Origin: Halarchaeum nitratireducens
Lineage (GTDB): Archaea > Halobacteriota > Halobacteria > Halobacteriales > Halobacteriaceae
DNA length: 64,000 nt
Reading direction: 5' to 3'
Assembly: GCF_014647155.1 (NCBI RefSeq)
Contig: NZ_BMOQ01000003.1
Location: 124,001-188,000, forward strand
Shown: positions 24,683 to 33,816 of the stretch, piece after piece
Numbering within the stretch: the first letter of the stretch is position 1
Layout of the letters: every line of letters starts with the position of its first letter
Made by a program: the position numbers and the translations under genes
Notes under the pieces: model-generated
Seen by the model: only the letters and a program-made list of their open reading frames with translations
Databases searched by the model: none
Told to the model about the DNA's origin: nothing

Positions 24683-24756
24683 GTCCAGGTGCGAGAATTG
24701 AACCCGCGTCTCAGCCTCCACAAGGCTGAAGGATAGTCCACTACCCCAACCCGGAC
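24683..24756 (-). tRNA. tRNA-His (GTG)
   Basis: Read on the minus strand, the 5' end GTCCGGGT pairs with ACCTGGAC, giving the extra G at position -1 opposite C73 that is characteristic of tRNA-His. The anticodon stem CAGCC/GGCTG encloses TTGTGGA with anticodon GTG. The T-arm has GTTCAATTC. CCA is not encoded. Confidence 0.95.
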
Positions 24757-24853
24757 ACTGCACCCGTCCGTAGCGCCCTGCCGTTAATAGGCGTTACGAA
24801 ACCGCCGACGGAACGCGACACGCTTTTCGTCGCCGCGCCCCTGAGTGCGGACA

Positions 24854-25312
24854 GTGGCCGTCACGGACAAGATCTACGTCAAGAACCACCGCCAGCTCGT
24901 CAGCCAACTGGACGCGAACTTCCCGAAGGGCGCGTTCAGCGGTGCGACACTCGACGTGCTCTTCGGCGGCGGCAACCTCGACGGGCTGAACGAGGCGACG
25001 GCCGATCGCGTCATCGAGTTCTCGAAGGACTTCCTCGATTGCGACTGTCAGGCCAACCCCTACTGCGGGCACCCCGAGCGGAAGTTCATCGCGTACCTCC
25101 TCGACCTGCGCGCGCAGGGCCTCGATCCCGAGGCGATGGTCGACGTGATGACGGACGACTACATGGTGTACGCCTACCCCGGCGACATCTACGGCTTCTT
25201 GGACGACGCCGTCCGCACGCTGGAGGCGACCGAGGACCTCGCCAACGTCGACGACCGGCCCGAGGAGGCACGTCACGCGGCGAACGCGCGCGCGGAGATC
25301 GAGGGCCGCTGA
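24854..25312 (+). CDS. Conserved haloarchaeal protein with Cys/His cluster
   Basis: This 152-residue protein begins MAVTDKIYVKNHRQLVSQLD and has a cysteine/histidine cluster CDCQANPYCGHP near residue 60, followed by RKFIAYLLDLRAQGLDPEAM and MVYAYPGDIYGFLDDAVRTL. The cluster could bind zinc. I recall near-identical N-termini in other haloarchaea, which supports the GTG at 24854 over a GTG nine bases upstream. There is no known function and no membrane segment. A prenyltransferase gene follows 63 bases later. Confidence 0.75.
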   Translation: MAVTDKIYVKNHRQLVSQLDANFPKGAFSGATLDVLFGGGNLDGLNEATADRVIEFSKDFLDCDCQANPYCGHPERKFIAYLLDLRAQGLDPEAMVDVMTDDYMVYAYPGDIYGFLDDAVRTLEATEDLANVDDRPEEARHAANARAEIEGR

Positions 25313-25375
25313 CGGCGCGTTGCCACCGGGGCGAAAGACGGATGCTTTTGGCGCTGCGGCCCCGAAGCCGTGTCA

Positions 25376-26218
25376 ATGGAGGACGTCGAGGCGCACCGTC
25401 GCGCGGTCGAGGACCGCCTGCGCGAGGTGCTGGAGGCAGTCGAGCCACCGGAGCTCCGCGAGGAGGTCGAAGCGGTGGCGCTCGCCGGCGGGAAACGCGT
25501 CCGGCCGGCGCTCGCCATGTTGTGTTGTGAGGCGGCGGGCGGCGAGGCCGCGGACGCGCTCGACTACGCCGTCGGCGTCGAACTCGTTCACAACGCCTCG
25601 CTCGTCGTGGACGACATCATCGACCGCTCGGAGCTCCGTCGGGGTGAGCCCTCGGCGTGGGCGGCGTACGGCCACGGGCCGGCGATCGTCGCGTCCGACG
25701 GTCTGCTCGGCGAGGCGTTCGCCCTCTTCAGCGACGACCCCAGTGCGCTGGAGACGGCGGCGGACTCGCTCGTCGAACTCGGGCAGGGCGAGGCGACCGA
25801 ACTCGTGGATCGCCCGGAGACCGAAGCGGAGTACATGGAGCTCGCACGCCGGAAGACGGGGGCGCTCTTCCGCGCCGCCGCGGAGCTCGGCGCGATCGCG
25901 GCGGACGCCGACGACGACACGATCGACGCGCTCGGCGAGTACGCGGAGCGCGTCGGCGTCGCGTTCCAACTCCGCGACGACGTCCTCGACGTGACCGCGG
26001 AGACCGGCGACCTCGGGAAGCCAGCCGGCACGGACGAGGAGCTGAACCGCCCGTCGGTGTTGCGCGTGACCGAGCGCTCCGTCGAGGACGTGAACGCGCT
26101 CGCGGACGCGGAGTCGGAGGCGGCCCTCGCGGCGCTCGACGACGCGGCGATCGAGGACGGGAGCGCCCGCGCCTACTTGGAACGCCTCGCGACGTTCGTC
26201 GTCGAGCGCGAACGCTGA
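25376..26218 (+). CDS. Polyprenyl diphosphate synthase
   Basis: This 280-residue all-helical trans-isoprenyl diphosphate synthase has the substrate segment LAGGKRVRPALAM (near residue 38), the first Asp-rich motif VVDDIIDRSELRRGEPS (near 78-94), and the second FQLRDDVLDVTAETGDLGKP (near 200). It condenses isopentenyl diphosphate with an allylic diphosphate and could supply geranylgeranyl or longer chains for archaeal lipids. Product length cannot be read with confidence. The ATG at 25376 was preferred to a GTG two codons upstream. Confidence 0.9.
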   Translation: MEDVEAHRRAVEDRLREVLEAVEPPELREEVEAVALAGGKRVRPALAMLCCEAAGGEAADALDYAVGVELVHNASLVVDDIIDRSELRRGEPSAWAAYGHGPAIVASDGLLGEAFALFSDDPSALETAADSLVELGQGEATELVDRPETEAEYMELARRKTGALFRAAAELGAIAADADDDTIDALGEYAERVGVAFQLRDDVLDVTAETGDLGKPAGTDEELNRPSVLRVTERSVEDVNALADAESEAALAALDDAAIEDGSARAYLERLATFVVERER

Positions 26219-26222
26219 TCGC

Positions 26223-27305
26223 TCACTTCGCCGTCCGCACCCCTCGATCCTCGATGACGGCGAACGCGAGCGTGCTGAGCACGCTCATGAGCGTCCCGAC
26301 GGTGAGGACCGCGGCGAGCGTCGGGAGCGACACCGTCCGGAGGAAGAACCCGCTGAGCGCGTAGAGGACCGCGGCGATGGCGAGCACGTAGAACGGCGCG
26401 TTCAGGTACTGCCACTTGAACCCGTCGTGGAGGTATTCGTCCGTGATCTGGCCGACGCTCGACGTGAGGCCCGCGGCCGCGAACCACGTCGCCGCGCCGT
26501 TGACGAGCGCGGCGATGACGGAGGTCACCGGGAGCGGGCCGCCGGTCGCGGCCCGATAGTCGTTGAGCCGATCGACGCCTTCGACGCCGCCGATGACGAG
26601 GAGCGCGGCGGCGACGACGTACGTGATCAGGGTGACGCGACCCGTGTAGAGGCTATCGCGGGCGCGCTCGACGAGCTCGTCGACCGCGTCGGCGAGGCCG
26701 AGCCCCCGGAAGAGCGCGTAGAGCCCGAGCGCGCCGGACGACAGCCCGAGCACGGCTCCCGGGAGCCCGAGGAACGAGGCGAGCACCGCCAGCGGATAGA
26801 TGAGGAGGAGGACGCCCAGCGGGACGAGGATCGTCCCGCGGGTCTCCGGATCGTTCAGCACCTGCTTGATCGTGTAGTACATCGATTCGAGGTCCTGCGC
26901 CTGCCGGACGACGACGCGACGGACGCCGTCGATCCGGGCCCGCGAGCGGATCACCGGGAGGACGGACTCGTCCTGTGCGCCGTCGGTGACGATGACGGTC
27001 CGGACCTCCTCGCTCGTCTGGAGGCCGGCGAGCACCTCGTCGACCTCCGTGCCGACCGCGCGGTTCGCCTGCACGTCGCTCCCCTCGACGCCCGTGACGG
27101 CCGCGACTTCGACGCGCTCGTCGGTCGAGAGGTCGTCGTAGAGGTGGACGCCCTCGAAGAGGACGTTCACGTCGCTGTCCTCGGGATCGACGGTGGCGAG
27201 CGCGACCGCGGCGTCCTCGACGGCGTCGCGGCCGACGACCGGCGTCGACGTCTCCGTCTTCCGACCGAGATCGTCGTCCAGGTCGACGCAGAGGACCAAC
27301 AGCAT
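26223..27305 (-). CDS. DUF373 family membrane protein
   Basis: This 360-residue protein has a cytoplasmic N-terminal half beginning MLLVLCVDLDDDLGRKTETS and containing VVGRDAVEDAAVALATVDPE and VRTVIVTDGAQDESVLPVIR. The C-terminal half has about six membrane helices, including LVPLGVLLLIYPLAVLASFL and YVVAAALLVIGGVEGVD. This is the layout of the archaeal DUF373 family, whose function is unknown. It converges on the prenyltransferase gene with a four-base gap and is divergent from the radical SAM gene. Confidence 0.88.
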   Translation of the reverse strand: MLLVLCVDLDDDLGRKTETSTPVVGRDAVEDAAVALATVDPEDSDVNVLFEGVHLYDDLSTDERVEVAAVTGVEGSDVQANRAVGTEVDEVLAGLQTSEEVRTVIVTDGAQDESVLPVIRSRARIDGVRRVVVRQAQDLESMYYTIKQVLNDPETRGTILVPLGVLLLIYPLAVLASFLGLPGAVLGLSSGALGLYALFRGLGLADAVDELVERARDSLYTGRVTLITYVVAAALLVIGGVEGVDRLNDYRAATGGPLPVTSVIAALVNGAATWFAAAGLTSSVGQITDEYLHDGFKWQYLNAPFYVLAIAAVLYALSGFFLRTVSLPTLAAVLTVGTLMSVLSTLAFAVIEDRGVRTAK

Positions 27306-27430
27306 TCACGCGGCCGTACGCCGTCGACCGTTAAGGAGGTTCGGGAGACGTCGCCCGTGCGCCGAGCGCACACCCCGCGGGGCGACCCGTGCGGTTTTTG
27401 AGTCCTCAGGGGGTACGTCGGTGATACGCA

Positions 27431-28426
27431 ATGATTTCGAAGGGCTGTGAGCAGTGCGCGCAAGGGGGCAAGATGGTCCTCTTCGTCTACGGGTATTGCG
27501 ACCAGCGCGACTGTTTCTACTGCCCGCTGGGCGAGAACCGGAAGAACGTCACGCAGGTCTACGCGAACGAGCGGCCGGTCGAGAGCGACGAGGACGTCAT
27601 CGCCGAGGCGAAGAAGATGGACGCCCTCGGTACCTCGATCACCGGCGGCGAACCCCAGGAGGCCCTGGAGCGGACGTGTCGCTATCTCCGCCTCCTCAAA
27701 GACGAGTTCGGCGAGGACCACCACACCCACCTCTACACGGGCATCACGGGCGGGCGCGAGAACATGCGTCGCCTCAGCGAGGCGGGCCTCGACGAGATCC
27801 GCTTCCACCCGCCCTACGAGCAGTGGGGCGATCTCCACGGGACCGAGTGGGAGGAGATCCTCTACGTCGCCCGCGAGGAGGGACTTACCCCCGCGTTCGA
27901 GATCCCCGGCATCCGCGCCGAACCGGAGTTCCTCGACTTCCTCGACGAGGGCGCCGCGGACTTCTGCAACGTCAACGAGTTCGAGATGAGCGACGGCAAC
28001 TACGAGCGGATGCAGGAGGCCGGCTACGAACTGCAGGACGGCCACATGTCCGCCGTCGAGGGCTCGAAGGACGCGATCCTCGAGGAGATGGCGAGCCACG
28101 AGCAGGTCTACTTCTGTACGAGCGTCTTCAAGGACGCCGCCCAACACCGCTCGCGTCTGAAGCGCATGGCGAAGAACGTCCGCCGGGAGTTCGACGAGGT
28201 GACTGAGGACGGCACGCTCGTCTACGGGAAGACGTGGACCTCGCCGGAGGAACTCGACGCCCTCGGCGTCCCCGAGGAGTTCTACACCGTCAAGTCCGAG
28301 CACGTCGAGGTCGCGTGGTGGCTCCTCGAGGAGATGGTCGAGGAGGGCGACATCACCGAGGGCGAAATCGTCGAGCAGTACCCGACGTACGACGGCCAAG
28401 TCGTCGAGCGAACGCCCCTCGCGTAG
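27431..28426 (+). CDS. Radical SAM protein with CX4CX2C cluster motif (COG2108-like)
   Basis: This 331-residue protein has the cluster motif YGYCDQRDCFYCPLGENRKN, with cysteines at about 23, 28 and 31. That is CX4CX2C instead of the standard CX3CX2C. It also has an N-terminal CX2C (GCEQC). The SAM-binding GGE motif follows (TSITGGEPQEALE near residue 72), then barrel segments HLYTGITGGRENMRRLSEAG and LDEIRFHPPYEQWG. It should bind a 4Fe-4S cluster and cleave SAM, and the substrate is unknown. It is related to pyruvate formate-lyase-activating-type proteins. The ATG at 27431 begins MISKGCEQC. Confidence 0.88.
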   Translation: MISKGCEQCAQGGKMVLFVYGYCDQRDCFYCPLGENRKNVTQVYANERPVESDEDVIAEAKKMDALGTSITGGEPQEALERTCRYLRLLKDEFGEDHHTHLYTGITGGRENMRRLSEAGLDEIRFHPPYEQWGDLHGTEWEEILYVAREEGLTPAFEIPGIRAEPEFLDFLDEGAADFCNVNEFEMSDGNYERMQEAGYELQDGHMSAVEGSKDAILEEMASHEQVYFCTSVFKDAAQHRSRLKRMAKNVRREFDEVTEDGTLVYGKTWTSPEELDALGVPEEFYTVKSEHVEVAWWLLEEMVEEGDITEGEIVEQYPTYDGQVVERTPLA

Positions 28427-28440
28427 GCGCTTTTCGCGCC
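28426..28440 (+). terminator. Hairpin directly after the radical SAM gene
   Basis: A 5-bp stem GGCGC/GCGCC with loop TTTTC begins at the last base of the stop codon. Its T-run and position fit a short archaeal terminator or 3'-end stabiliser. Haloarchaeal terminators are poorly defined, so this is tentative. Confidence 0.35.
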
Positions 28441-28568
28441 GTGCGGCCCCTCTTCTCCGTGCAGGTCGCTTCGACGAGCGGGCACCACCGGTGTTCCGCG
28501 TCGGGGACCGGTACGCACGTCGGTCGCTGAGCGAACGCCACTTCATCACGGCGCGCGGCGCACGCCGT

Positions 28569-30848
28569 TCAGCCGCGCGGGCAGTCCGTCCGGACCGCCT
28601 CGCAGGCGGCGTCGGGGTCGACCTCGTATATCGTGACGGCGTCGTTCTCGAAGGTCACCTCGACGCCGGGGCGGTCGAACGATCGGACGTCGTAGCGCTC
28701 GCGCTCGTTCGGGCCGACGTAGACGTAGGTCACGTCGTACTCGTCGAGGAGGAGGGCGGCGCTCTCCCAGTCTGCGGCGTATATCGCGTCGACGTCGCGC
28801 GTGCGCGTCTCCCACGCGTCGGGGCCGCGATAGCCCTGCTCGTGGTGCCAGCCGACGACGCTCGGGAGGCCGGTGAGGCTGCTGGCTTCGCTGCGGAACT
28901 GGTACATCGGCGTCCCCGGTGCTTCGACGAGGTGCGAGGCGCCCTCGCGCGCGTCGAGCCAGTCGATGGCGGCGGCTTCTCCGGGATGGCGCTCCTCGAC
29001 GTACTCGGTGGCGTCGAGCGTCGGGTCGGCGCCGTGGGCGGCGACGTGGCCGACGCGGTCGCTGACGGCGAGCGCGGGGAAGGCGAGGCCGGCGCCGAGG
29101 ACGAGCGCGACCGCGGCGACGCGTGCGACGCGTCCGGGTGAGACGTCGATTTCACGGGGGCGAGCGAGCGCGCGGAGGCGCGGGCGGACGTCGGGGAGCA
29201 CGCCCGCGAGCGCGGCGCCGGTGCCGACGCCCCAGAGCACCCACGCCTGCATCGAGACCTTGTAGACGGTGTTCCAGCGCGGCGCGTTCGGGTCGTGCGG
29301 CCAGACCTTCGCGTAGGCGAACTCGACGGCGAGGAGGAGGCCGGCGCCGGCGACGAGGAGCAGGAGGTCGAAGCCGGCGTCGCGGCGCCGGCGGAGGTAC
29401 CAGCCGGCGGCGATACACGCGAGGAGGAGGGCGGCGGTGCCGAGCGACGCGAGCGTGGCGAGCGCGATGCCGGCGACGAGGAGGCCGGCGGCGAGGGCGA
29501 GCGTCCGCCGTGCGACGGTCGCGTCGCGCGCGACGCGGAGGCCGAACGCGGCGAGCGGGACGCCGGACGCGAGCAGGAAGGGGACGACGGGCGTGCGCGG
29601 CGGGAGGACGCCGACGCCGCCGTTGACGGGCGTGTGGAAGAGGAGGAACGGGCTCGCGAGCGCGGCGCCGCCGAGCGCGACGGCGAGCGCGCCCGCGACG
29701 GCGACGACGAGACGGCTGACCTCGTCGCGGAGCGCGTCGTCGGAGCGCAGGCGCGCGCCGTGGCGCCCGAGCAGTCTCCCCGGATGCCGGTCGGCGAACG
29801 CGAGCGCGAGGCCGGTGAGGCCGACGGCGCTCGGGTAGCTCCACGTGGAGACGAGCGCGAGGAGGCCGGCGACGCAGCCCAGCCCGCAGAGGAGCGCGAG
29901 CGCGCGCCGCGTTTCGTCGGTCCGCGAGAGCGCGAACGCGAGCGCGGCGGCGACGAGGAGGAAGGGCGTGGCGAGCATGTGCGCGTGGAGGTCGGCGTTC
30001 GTGTACTCCCACGCGGGCGTGACGTGGAGGGTGCCGGGGGCGACGTAGCGACCGAGCCACGGCGTCCACTCGCCGAGGCTGTGGTAGTGCGCGTAGGCGT
30101 CCGCCGCCTCCATGTGGACGCCGGCGAAGGCGACGTCGAACGCGGGGAGCGCGACGTCCTCGGGGAGCAGGCCGACGACGACGCGGACGGGGGTCACGAG
30201 GTGGCCGGCGACGGCGACGAGGCACGCGCCGAACGCGCCGCCCGCCACGGGGCTGTTGCCGTTCGCGTCCGCGACGGCGGCGGCGACGGCGTACGCCGCG
30301 CTCGCGAGCGTGGCGTAGAACGTCGCGAGTCCGAGGTTGTAAGCGTAGCGGACGGGAACGCCCGATAGCTCCGTGACGCTCGCGACGGCGAGGAGGCCGC
30401 CGTAGTAGTAGCGCACGGGGCGGCCGGCGAACCAGACGTCCTGTGGCGGGAGGGCGCTCGCTCGCGACAGCGATTTCAGGAGCCCGTAGTCGAGGAACTT
30501 CTCGCCGCCCGCGGGATAGACGCCCGGGAACACCGACCGGTAGGCGAGGAGGCCGCAGAACGCGAGGGCGAACGCGAGGACCGGTCCGAGGGGTATCGGC
30601 GGGAGGCCGTCGCGGCGCGCGACGAGGAGGCCGAGGCCGAGCGTGACGAGCGCCGCGACGGCGGCGGTCGCGCGCCCCCACTCGAGGTGGCCGAGCCAGT
30701 ACGCGGGGAGCGTGACGGCGGCGAGTCCGATGGCCGGCGCGAGGCCGGCGGCGTGATCGTCGGGGAGGACGCGGGCGGCGAGGGGGAGGCCGGCCGCCGC
30801 GACGACGAGGAGGGCGGCGAGCCAGCCGAGGGCGTGGAGGGCGCTCAC
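28569..30848 (-). CDS. DUF2298 polytopic membrane protein
   Basis: This 759-residue integral membrane protein has more than a dozen hydrophobic helices. The family motif, with its tyrosine run, is GEKFLDYGLLKSLSRASALP followed by WFAGRPVRYYYGG near residues 113-150. It belongs to the YYY/DUF2298 family, which resembles GT-C glycosyltransferases. A soluble segment near the C-terminus (SLTGLPSVVGWHHEQGYRG) matches the type of large archaeal members. It may transfer a sugar or lipid-linked group at the outer membrane face, which is inferred only. The gtrA gene, encoding a protein linked to polysaccharide precursors, is divergent from it. Confidence 0.88.
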   Translation of the reverse strand: MSALHALGWLAALLVVAAAGLPLAARVLPDDHAAGLAPAIGLAAVTLPAYWLGHLEWGRATAAVAALVTLGLGLLVARRDGLPPIPLGPVLAFALAFCGLLAYRSVFPGVYPAGGEKFLDYGLLKSLSRASALPPQDVWFAGRPVRYYYGGLLAVASVTELSGVPVRYAYNLGLATFYATLASAAYAVAAAVADANGNSPVAGGAFGACLVAVAGHLVTPVRVVVGLLPEDVALPAFDVAFAGVHMEAADAYAHYHSLGEWTPWLGRYVAPGTLHVTPAWEYTNADLHAHMLATPFLLVAAALAFALSRTDETRRALALLCGLGCVAGLLALVSTWSYPSAVGLTGLALAFADRHPGRLLGRHGARLRSDDALRDEVSRLVVAVAGALAVALGGAALASPFLLFHTPVNGGVGVLPPRTPVVPFLLASGVPLAAFGLRVARDATVARRTLALAAGLLVAGIALATLASLGTAALLLACIAAGWYLRRRRDAGFDLLLLVAGAGLLLAVEFAYAKVWPHDPNAPRWNTVYKVSMQAWVLWGVGTGAALAGVLPDVRPRLRALARPREIDVSPGRVARVAAVALVLGAGLAFPALAVSDRVGHVAAHGADPTLDATEYVEERHPGEAAAIDWLDAREGASHLVEAPGTPMYQFRSEASSLTGLPSVVGWHHEQGYRGPDAWETRTRDVDAIYAADWESAALLLDEYDVTYVYVGPNERERYDVRSFDRPGVEVTFENDAVTIYEVDPDAACEAVRTDCPRG

Positions 30849-30950
30849 GCCCTATCGGTGTCGTTCTGTCCGGTATGTGTGTTGTGCTCTGTATCGGGAC
30901 CGAATACAAAGCGTGAAGTATCCCGTAGCTGTCACGGTGTAGACGTCCGC

Positions 30951-31379
30951 ATGGCCTCCATCAGACGTGTCGTCGCCGCCCTCTTCCAGCCCGCGCGCGC
31001 CGGTCAGTTCCTCGCCGTCGGCGCGCTCGGCGCGCTCCTCGATAACGCTGCGCTCGTCGTCCTCCACGACGTCCTCGCGTTCGCGCTGCTCTCCGCGAAA
31101 CTCGTCGCCGCGGAAACCAGCATCATCCTGATGTTCGCCGTGAACGAGCGCTGGACGTTCGACTCGTGGGGCGCGCGTGGCGTCCGCGCGCTCGCGAGGC
31201 GACTCCTCACGTCTAACGCCGTCCGCGCCGTCGGCCTCGCCACCGGCATCGCCGTCCTCTTCGCGCTCACCCGCGCCGGCGTCTGGTACCTCGCCGCGAA
31301 CGTCGTCGGCCTCGGCGTCGGCTTCGTCGTGAACTACTGCTTCGAGAACGTGCTCACGTGGCGCGTCCTCGCCAGTTAG
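30951..31379 (+). CDS. GtrA family membrane protein
   Basis: This 142-residue protein has four membrane helices and the family pattern GQFLAVGALGALLDNAALVV, MFAVNERWTFDSWG, and a C-terminal VGFVVNYCFENVLTWRVLAS. GtrA-like proteins are thought to help move polyprenyl-linked sugars across the membrane. The ATG at 30951 follows a 102-base interval shared with the divergent DUF2298 gene, which would suit joint control of surface glycan genes. The stop overlaps the convergent gene's stop by four bases. Confidence 0.9.
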   Translation: MASIRRVVAALFQPARAGQFLAVGALGALLDNAALVVLHDVLAFALLSAKLVAAETSIILMFAVNERWTFDSWGARGVRALARRLLTSNAVRAVGLATGIAVLFALTRAGVWYLAANVVGLGVGFVVNYCFENVLTWRVLAS

Positions 31380-31777
31380 TTGAGGCGGAAGGACTCCTCG
31401 CCGTCGCTCTCCAGGTCGTCGAGGTGGATGACGTCCTCGACGTCCTCCGCGTCGTCGAGTTCGTCGCGGAGGGCGTTGATGTACGCCTTGTGCTCCTCCA
31501 ACTGCTCGCGGAGGTGCTCGGCCTCGAGCTCGAGGCGCTCGTGCTCGCGGACGAAGCTCTTCGGCACCTCGACCGTCGGCGGGAACTCCCCGTCGACGTC
31601 CTCGCCGACGTCGTCCGTCGGGACGACTTCGACGCGCCCGTCGTTGGCGACGAGCGCGTCGACGTAGTCCCGGAACACCGCGGACAACGAGAGATCGCGC
31701 TCCTCGGCGATGTCGCGGAGCGCGTCGAAGGTGTCCTCGTTCACGCGGAACGAGACGGTCTTGTTCTTGTTGCCCAT
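31376..31777 (-). CDS. Ribbon-helix-helix plus coiled-coil protein
   Basis: This 133-residue protein has an N-terminal segment MGNKNKTVSFRVNEDTFDAL with DIAEERDLSLSAVFRDYVDA. It fits a CopG-like ribbon-helix-helix DNA-binding fold: a basic beta-strand followed by two helices. Residues 75-110 form a charged coiled coil (SFVREHERLELEAEHLREQL). It is probably a dimeric DNA-binding protein. The target is unknown, and no operator can be proposed from the sequence. Confidence 0.75.
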   Translation of the reverse strand: MGNKNKTVSFRVNEDTFDALRDIAEERDLSLSAVFRDYVDALVANDGRVEVVPTDDVGEDVDGEFPPTVEVPKSFVREHERLELEAEHLREQLEEHKAYINALRDELDDAEDVEDVIHLDDLESDGEESFRLN

Positions 31778-31824
31778 ACCCCTAGGTAGCCCCGAACGGG
31801 CCTTAGTTCTTCGTCAGACGATCC

Positions 31825-32451
31825 TCAGACGGACTCGGCGACGCCCTCGTCGCGCGCGTCCGCGCTCCCGTCGTCGCCGTCGGCCTCGTCGAGCGATTCG
31901 AGGGCGTCGATGGCGGCCTGCGTGTAGCGCCGGAGCGGGAGGTCGTACTCCTCCTCGGCGCGCCGAGCGTACTCGTTGCCCTCCTCGTCGAAGGCCTCGA
32001 TGCGCTCTACGGTACGCGCGGCCGTTTCGACGACCCAGCGGTCGCGCGTCGCGGTATCGACTTCGGTGATGGACTCGGGGCGGACGGAGACGTTGACCGT
32101 GCCGTCTTCGGTCTCGTAGGCGCGGGGCTTCCCGACGATGGCGACGTACGCGGGCGTGTCGAGTTCGCGCAGAGCGTTCGCGGCGTCCGGCTGGTACTGG
32201 CCGGCGTAGACGAAGAACGTCCCGGTGGGATCGACGACGCGACCGCGCCAGTACTCGGAGTCCTCGCCGACGTCCTCCGTCTCGGTGAGCGTGCCGACGA
32301 GGAAGACGCGGTTCGCCTTCGCACCCGTGGGGAGGAGGCTGTAGAGCGGCGCGCGCTCGTCGTCGGATTCCTTGAACGTGAACGTGGCGTCGTTGAACTC
32401 GTCGGCGAAGACGCGGCGGGCGACTTCGCGCGTGGGGGCGGATTCGGACAT
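31825..32451 (-). CDS. RPA-associated protein (Rpap, COG3390 type)
   Basis: This 208-residue protein has a single OB-fold-like domain (KANRVFLVGTLTETEDVGED, WRGRVVDPTGTFFVYAGQYQ, TPAYVAIVGKPRAYETEDGT) and a helical acidic C-terminus. It matches the haloarchaeal proteins encoded beside RPA and shown to associate with it in single-strand DNA binding and repair. Its ATG comes one base after the RPA stop, so the pair forms a tight operon. The N-terminus reads MSESAPTREVARRVFADEFN. Confidence 0.9.
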   Translation of the reverse strand: MSESAPTREVARRVFADEFNDATFTFKESDDERAPLYSLLPTGAKANRVFLVGTLTETEDVGEDSEYWRGRVVDPTGTFFVYAGQYQPDAANALRELDTPAYVAIVGKPRAYETEDGTVNVSVRPESITEVDTATRDRWVVETAARTVERIEAFDEEGNEYARRAEEEYDLPLRRYTQAAIDALESLDEADGDDGSADARDEGVAESV

Positions 32452-32452
32452 C

Positions 32453-33382
32453 TTACATCGACCTCGCTTTGATCAGCACCGATTCACCGTCGACCGGGTC
32501 GTTCAGCTCATCGATGTCGTTGGCGAGGACGTAGCGCCCGAGCGTCGGGCCGCTCACGCGGTAGTACTTCCCGAGCAGCGTCTCGCGCATCTCGTCGGCG
32601 ACGACGGTCGTGTCGAGCGCGTCCATCGCCTGTTGTTTCGCCTCTTCGAGCGTGACGCCGGTGAGCTCCGTGGTCGCCTCCTCGTTCAGGATGATCTCGT
32701 GGACCTCCGTCCCGTCGTCGAGGACGCCCTTGATGCGGAGGTCGAACTCGCCCTCGACCTCGCCGTGTTCCGAACAGCGGCCGTTCTGGAGGACGCGCGT
32801 GCAGTCCTCCTCGGGGCAGCGCTTGATGAGGCCGCTCCCGGACTGGATGTCCACGAGCGCGCCCTCGACGGTCGTCTCGTCGTCGCCGACCTCGATGTCC
32901 TCGTCCACTTCGGTGATCGTCGTGGTGCGGTTGAGCTTCACCGAGTAGCGGCCCTGATACTCGTCCGTGACGACGTTCCCGAGGTGGTAGACCTTGCCCT
33001 CGTCGAGCTCGTCGAGATCCGAGGCAGCCCACTTCGTGAACTTGATCGTGCCGGACTCGTCGCCGAGCAGGCCGACCTGCGCGACGCTGTCGCTCCGGGG
33101 GTCCCAGAGGTCGACGACCTTCGCGGTGATGTCGACCCACTCGTCGGGCGCGTCGACGTCCGCGGCCTGTACGGTCGGGTTGCCGCCGCGACCGAGCTCG
33201 TCGCGTTCGATCCCAGCCTCGTCGAGGTAGTGACTCTCGACGGAACGCCGTGCCTCGTCGAGCGGGATCTTGTACTCGTCGACGTAGCGTTCGAGGCGCT
33301 CCTTGATCTCTTTGACATCGACGTCGAGGTGCTCCGAGAACTGATCGTGTAGCTGCTCTGCGGTCTGCTGTATGTCGCTCAT
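32453..33382 (-). CDS. Replication protein A, single-strand DNA-binding (Rpa3-like)
   Basis: This 309-residue RPA has OB folds (WVDITAKVVDLWDPRSDSVA, GTIKFTKWAASDLDELDEGK, YQGRYSVKLNRTTTITEVDE) and a zinc finger in CPEEDCTRVLQNGRCSEHGE near residue 188. It coats single-stranded DNA in replication and repair. The size and the adjacent Rpap gene match the Rpa3 type in Haloferax, but the paralogue number is an inference. It is divergent from a small Cys-rich protein gene across a 166-base interval. Confidence 0.9.
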   Translation of the reverse strand: MSDIQQTAEQLHDQFSEHLDVDVKEIKERLERYVDEYKIPLDEARRSVESHYLDEAGIERDELGRGGNPTVQAADVDAPDEWVDITAKVVDLWDPRSDSVAQVGLLGDESGTIKFTKWAASDLDELDEGKVYHLGNVVTDEYQGRYSVKLNRTTTITEVDEDIEVGDDETTVEGALVDIQSGSGLIKRCPEEDCTRVLQNGRCSEHGEVEGEFDLRIKGVLDDGTEVHEIILNEEATTELTGVTLEEAKQQAMDALDTTVVADEMRETLLGKYYRVSGPTLGRYVLANDIDELNDPVDGESVLIKARSM

Positions 33383-33548
33383 AGTCGGGTTTCCGTCTCC
33401 GCGTGTGTTTCGGTGGGAGACGCCCCGAGATACGCCCTACCGCCGTATAAACCCTCGCGTACCGTGGTGAAAGTGCTCGTCTCCGATCGCGTTCCTCACC
33501 TTGTATCTCGGCCACAGGCCTATACTCTTCCACGCGCTACGACGGTCC

Positions 33549-33815
33549 ATGAGCGAGGACGACGAGGGGTTCGTCGGTCGACTCGCGCGGACTGCCGGTC
33601 GCCGGTACGCGGAGACCGTCGCTGCCTACCGTGACGGGCGACGCGAGCCGCCGCGCGACGACGCCGGGCGCGTCCGCATCGTCTGTCGGCGCCACGCGGA
33701 GAAGCGCGCCGTCACGCTCGACGAGGAGGGACGCCCGGCGTGCTTCGACGCCGACCACCCGGCCTGTGAGGGATGTGTCGAAGACCTCCGCGACGGTCAG
33801 ATCGAAACGTGGTAG
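33549..33815 (+). CDS. Small Cys/His-containing haloarchaeal protein (DUF7091-like)
   Basis: This 88-residue protein begins MSEDDEGFVGRLARTAGRRY, followed by RVRIVCRRHAEKRAVTLDEE and CFDADHPACEGCVEDLRDGQ, and ends IETW. Four cysteines and two histidines could form one zinc site. The same C-terminal pattern is familiar to me from other haloarchaea (DUF7091-like); the function is unknown. The stop is one base before the stop of the convergent SDR gene. Confidence 0.75.
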   Translation: MSEDDEGFVGRLARTAGRRYAETVAAYRDGRREPPRDDAGRVRIVCRRHAEKRAVTLDEEGRPACFDADHPACEGCVEDLRDGQIETW

Positions 33816-33816
33816 C

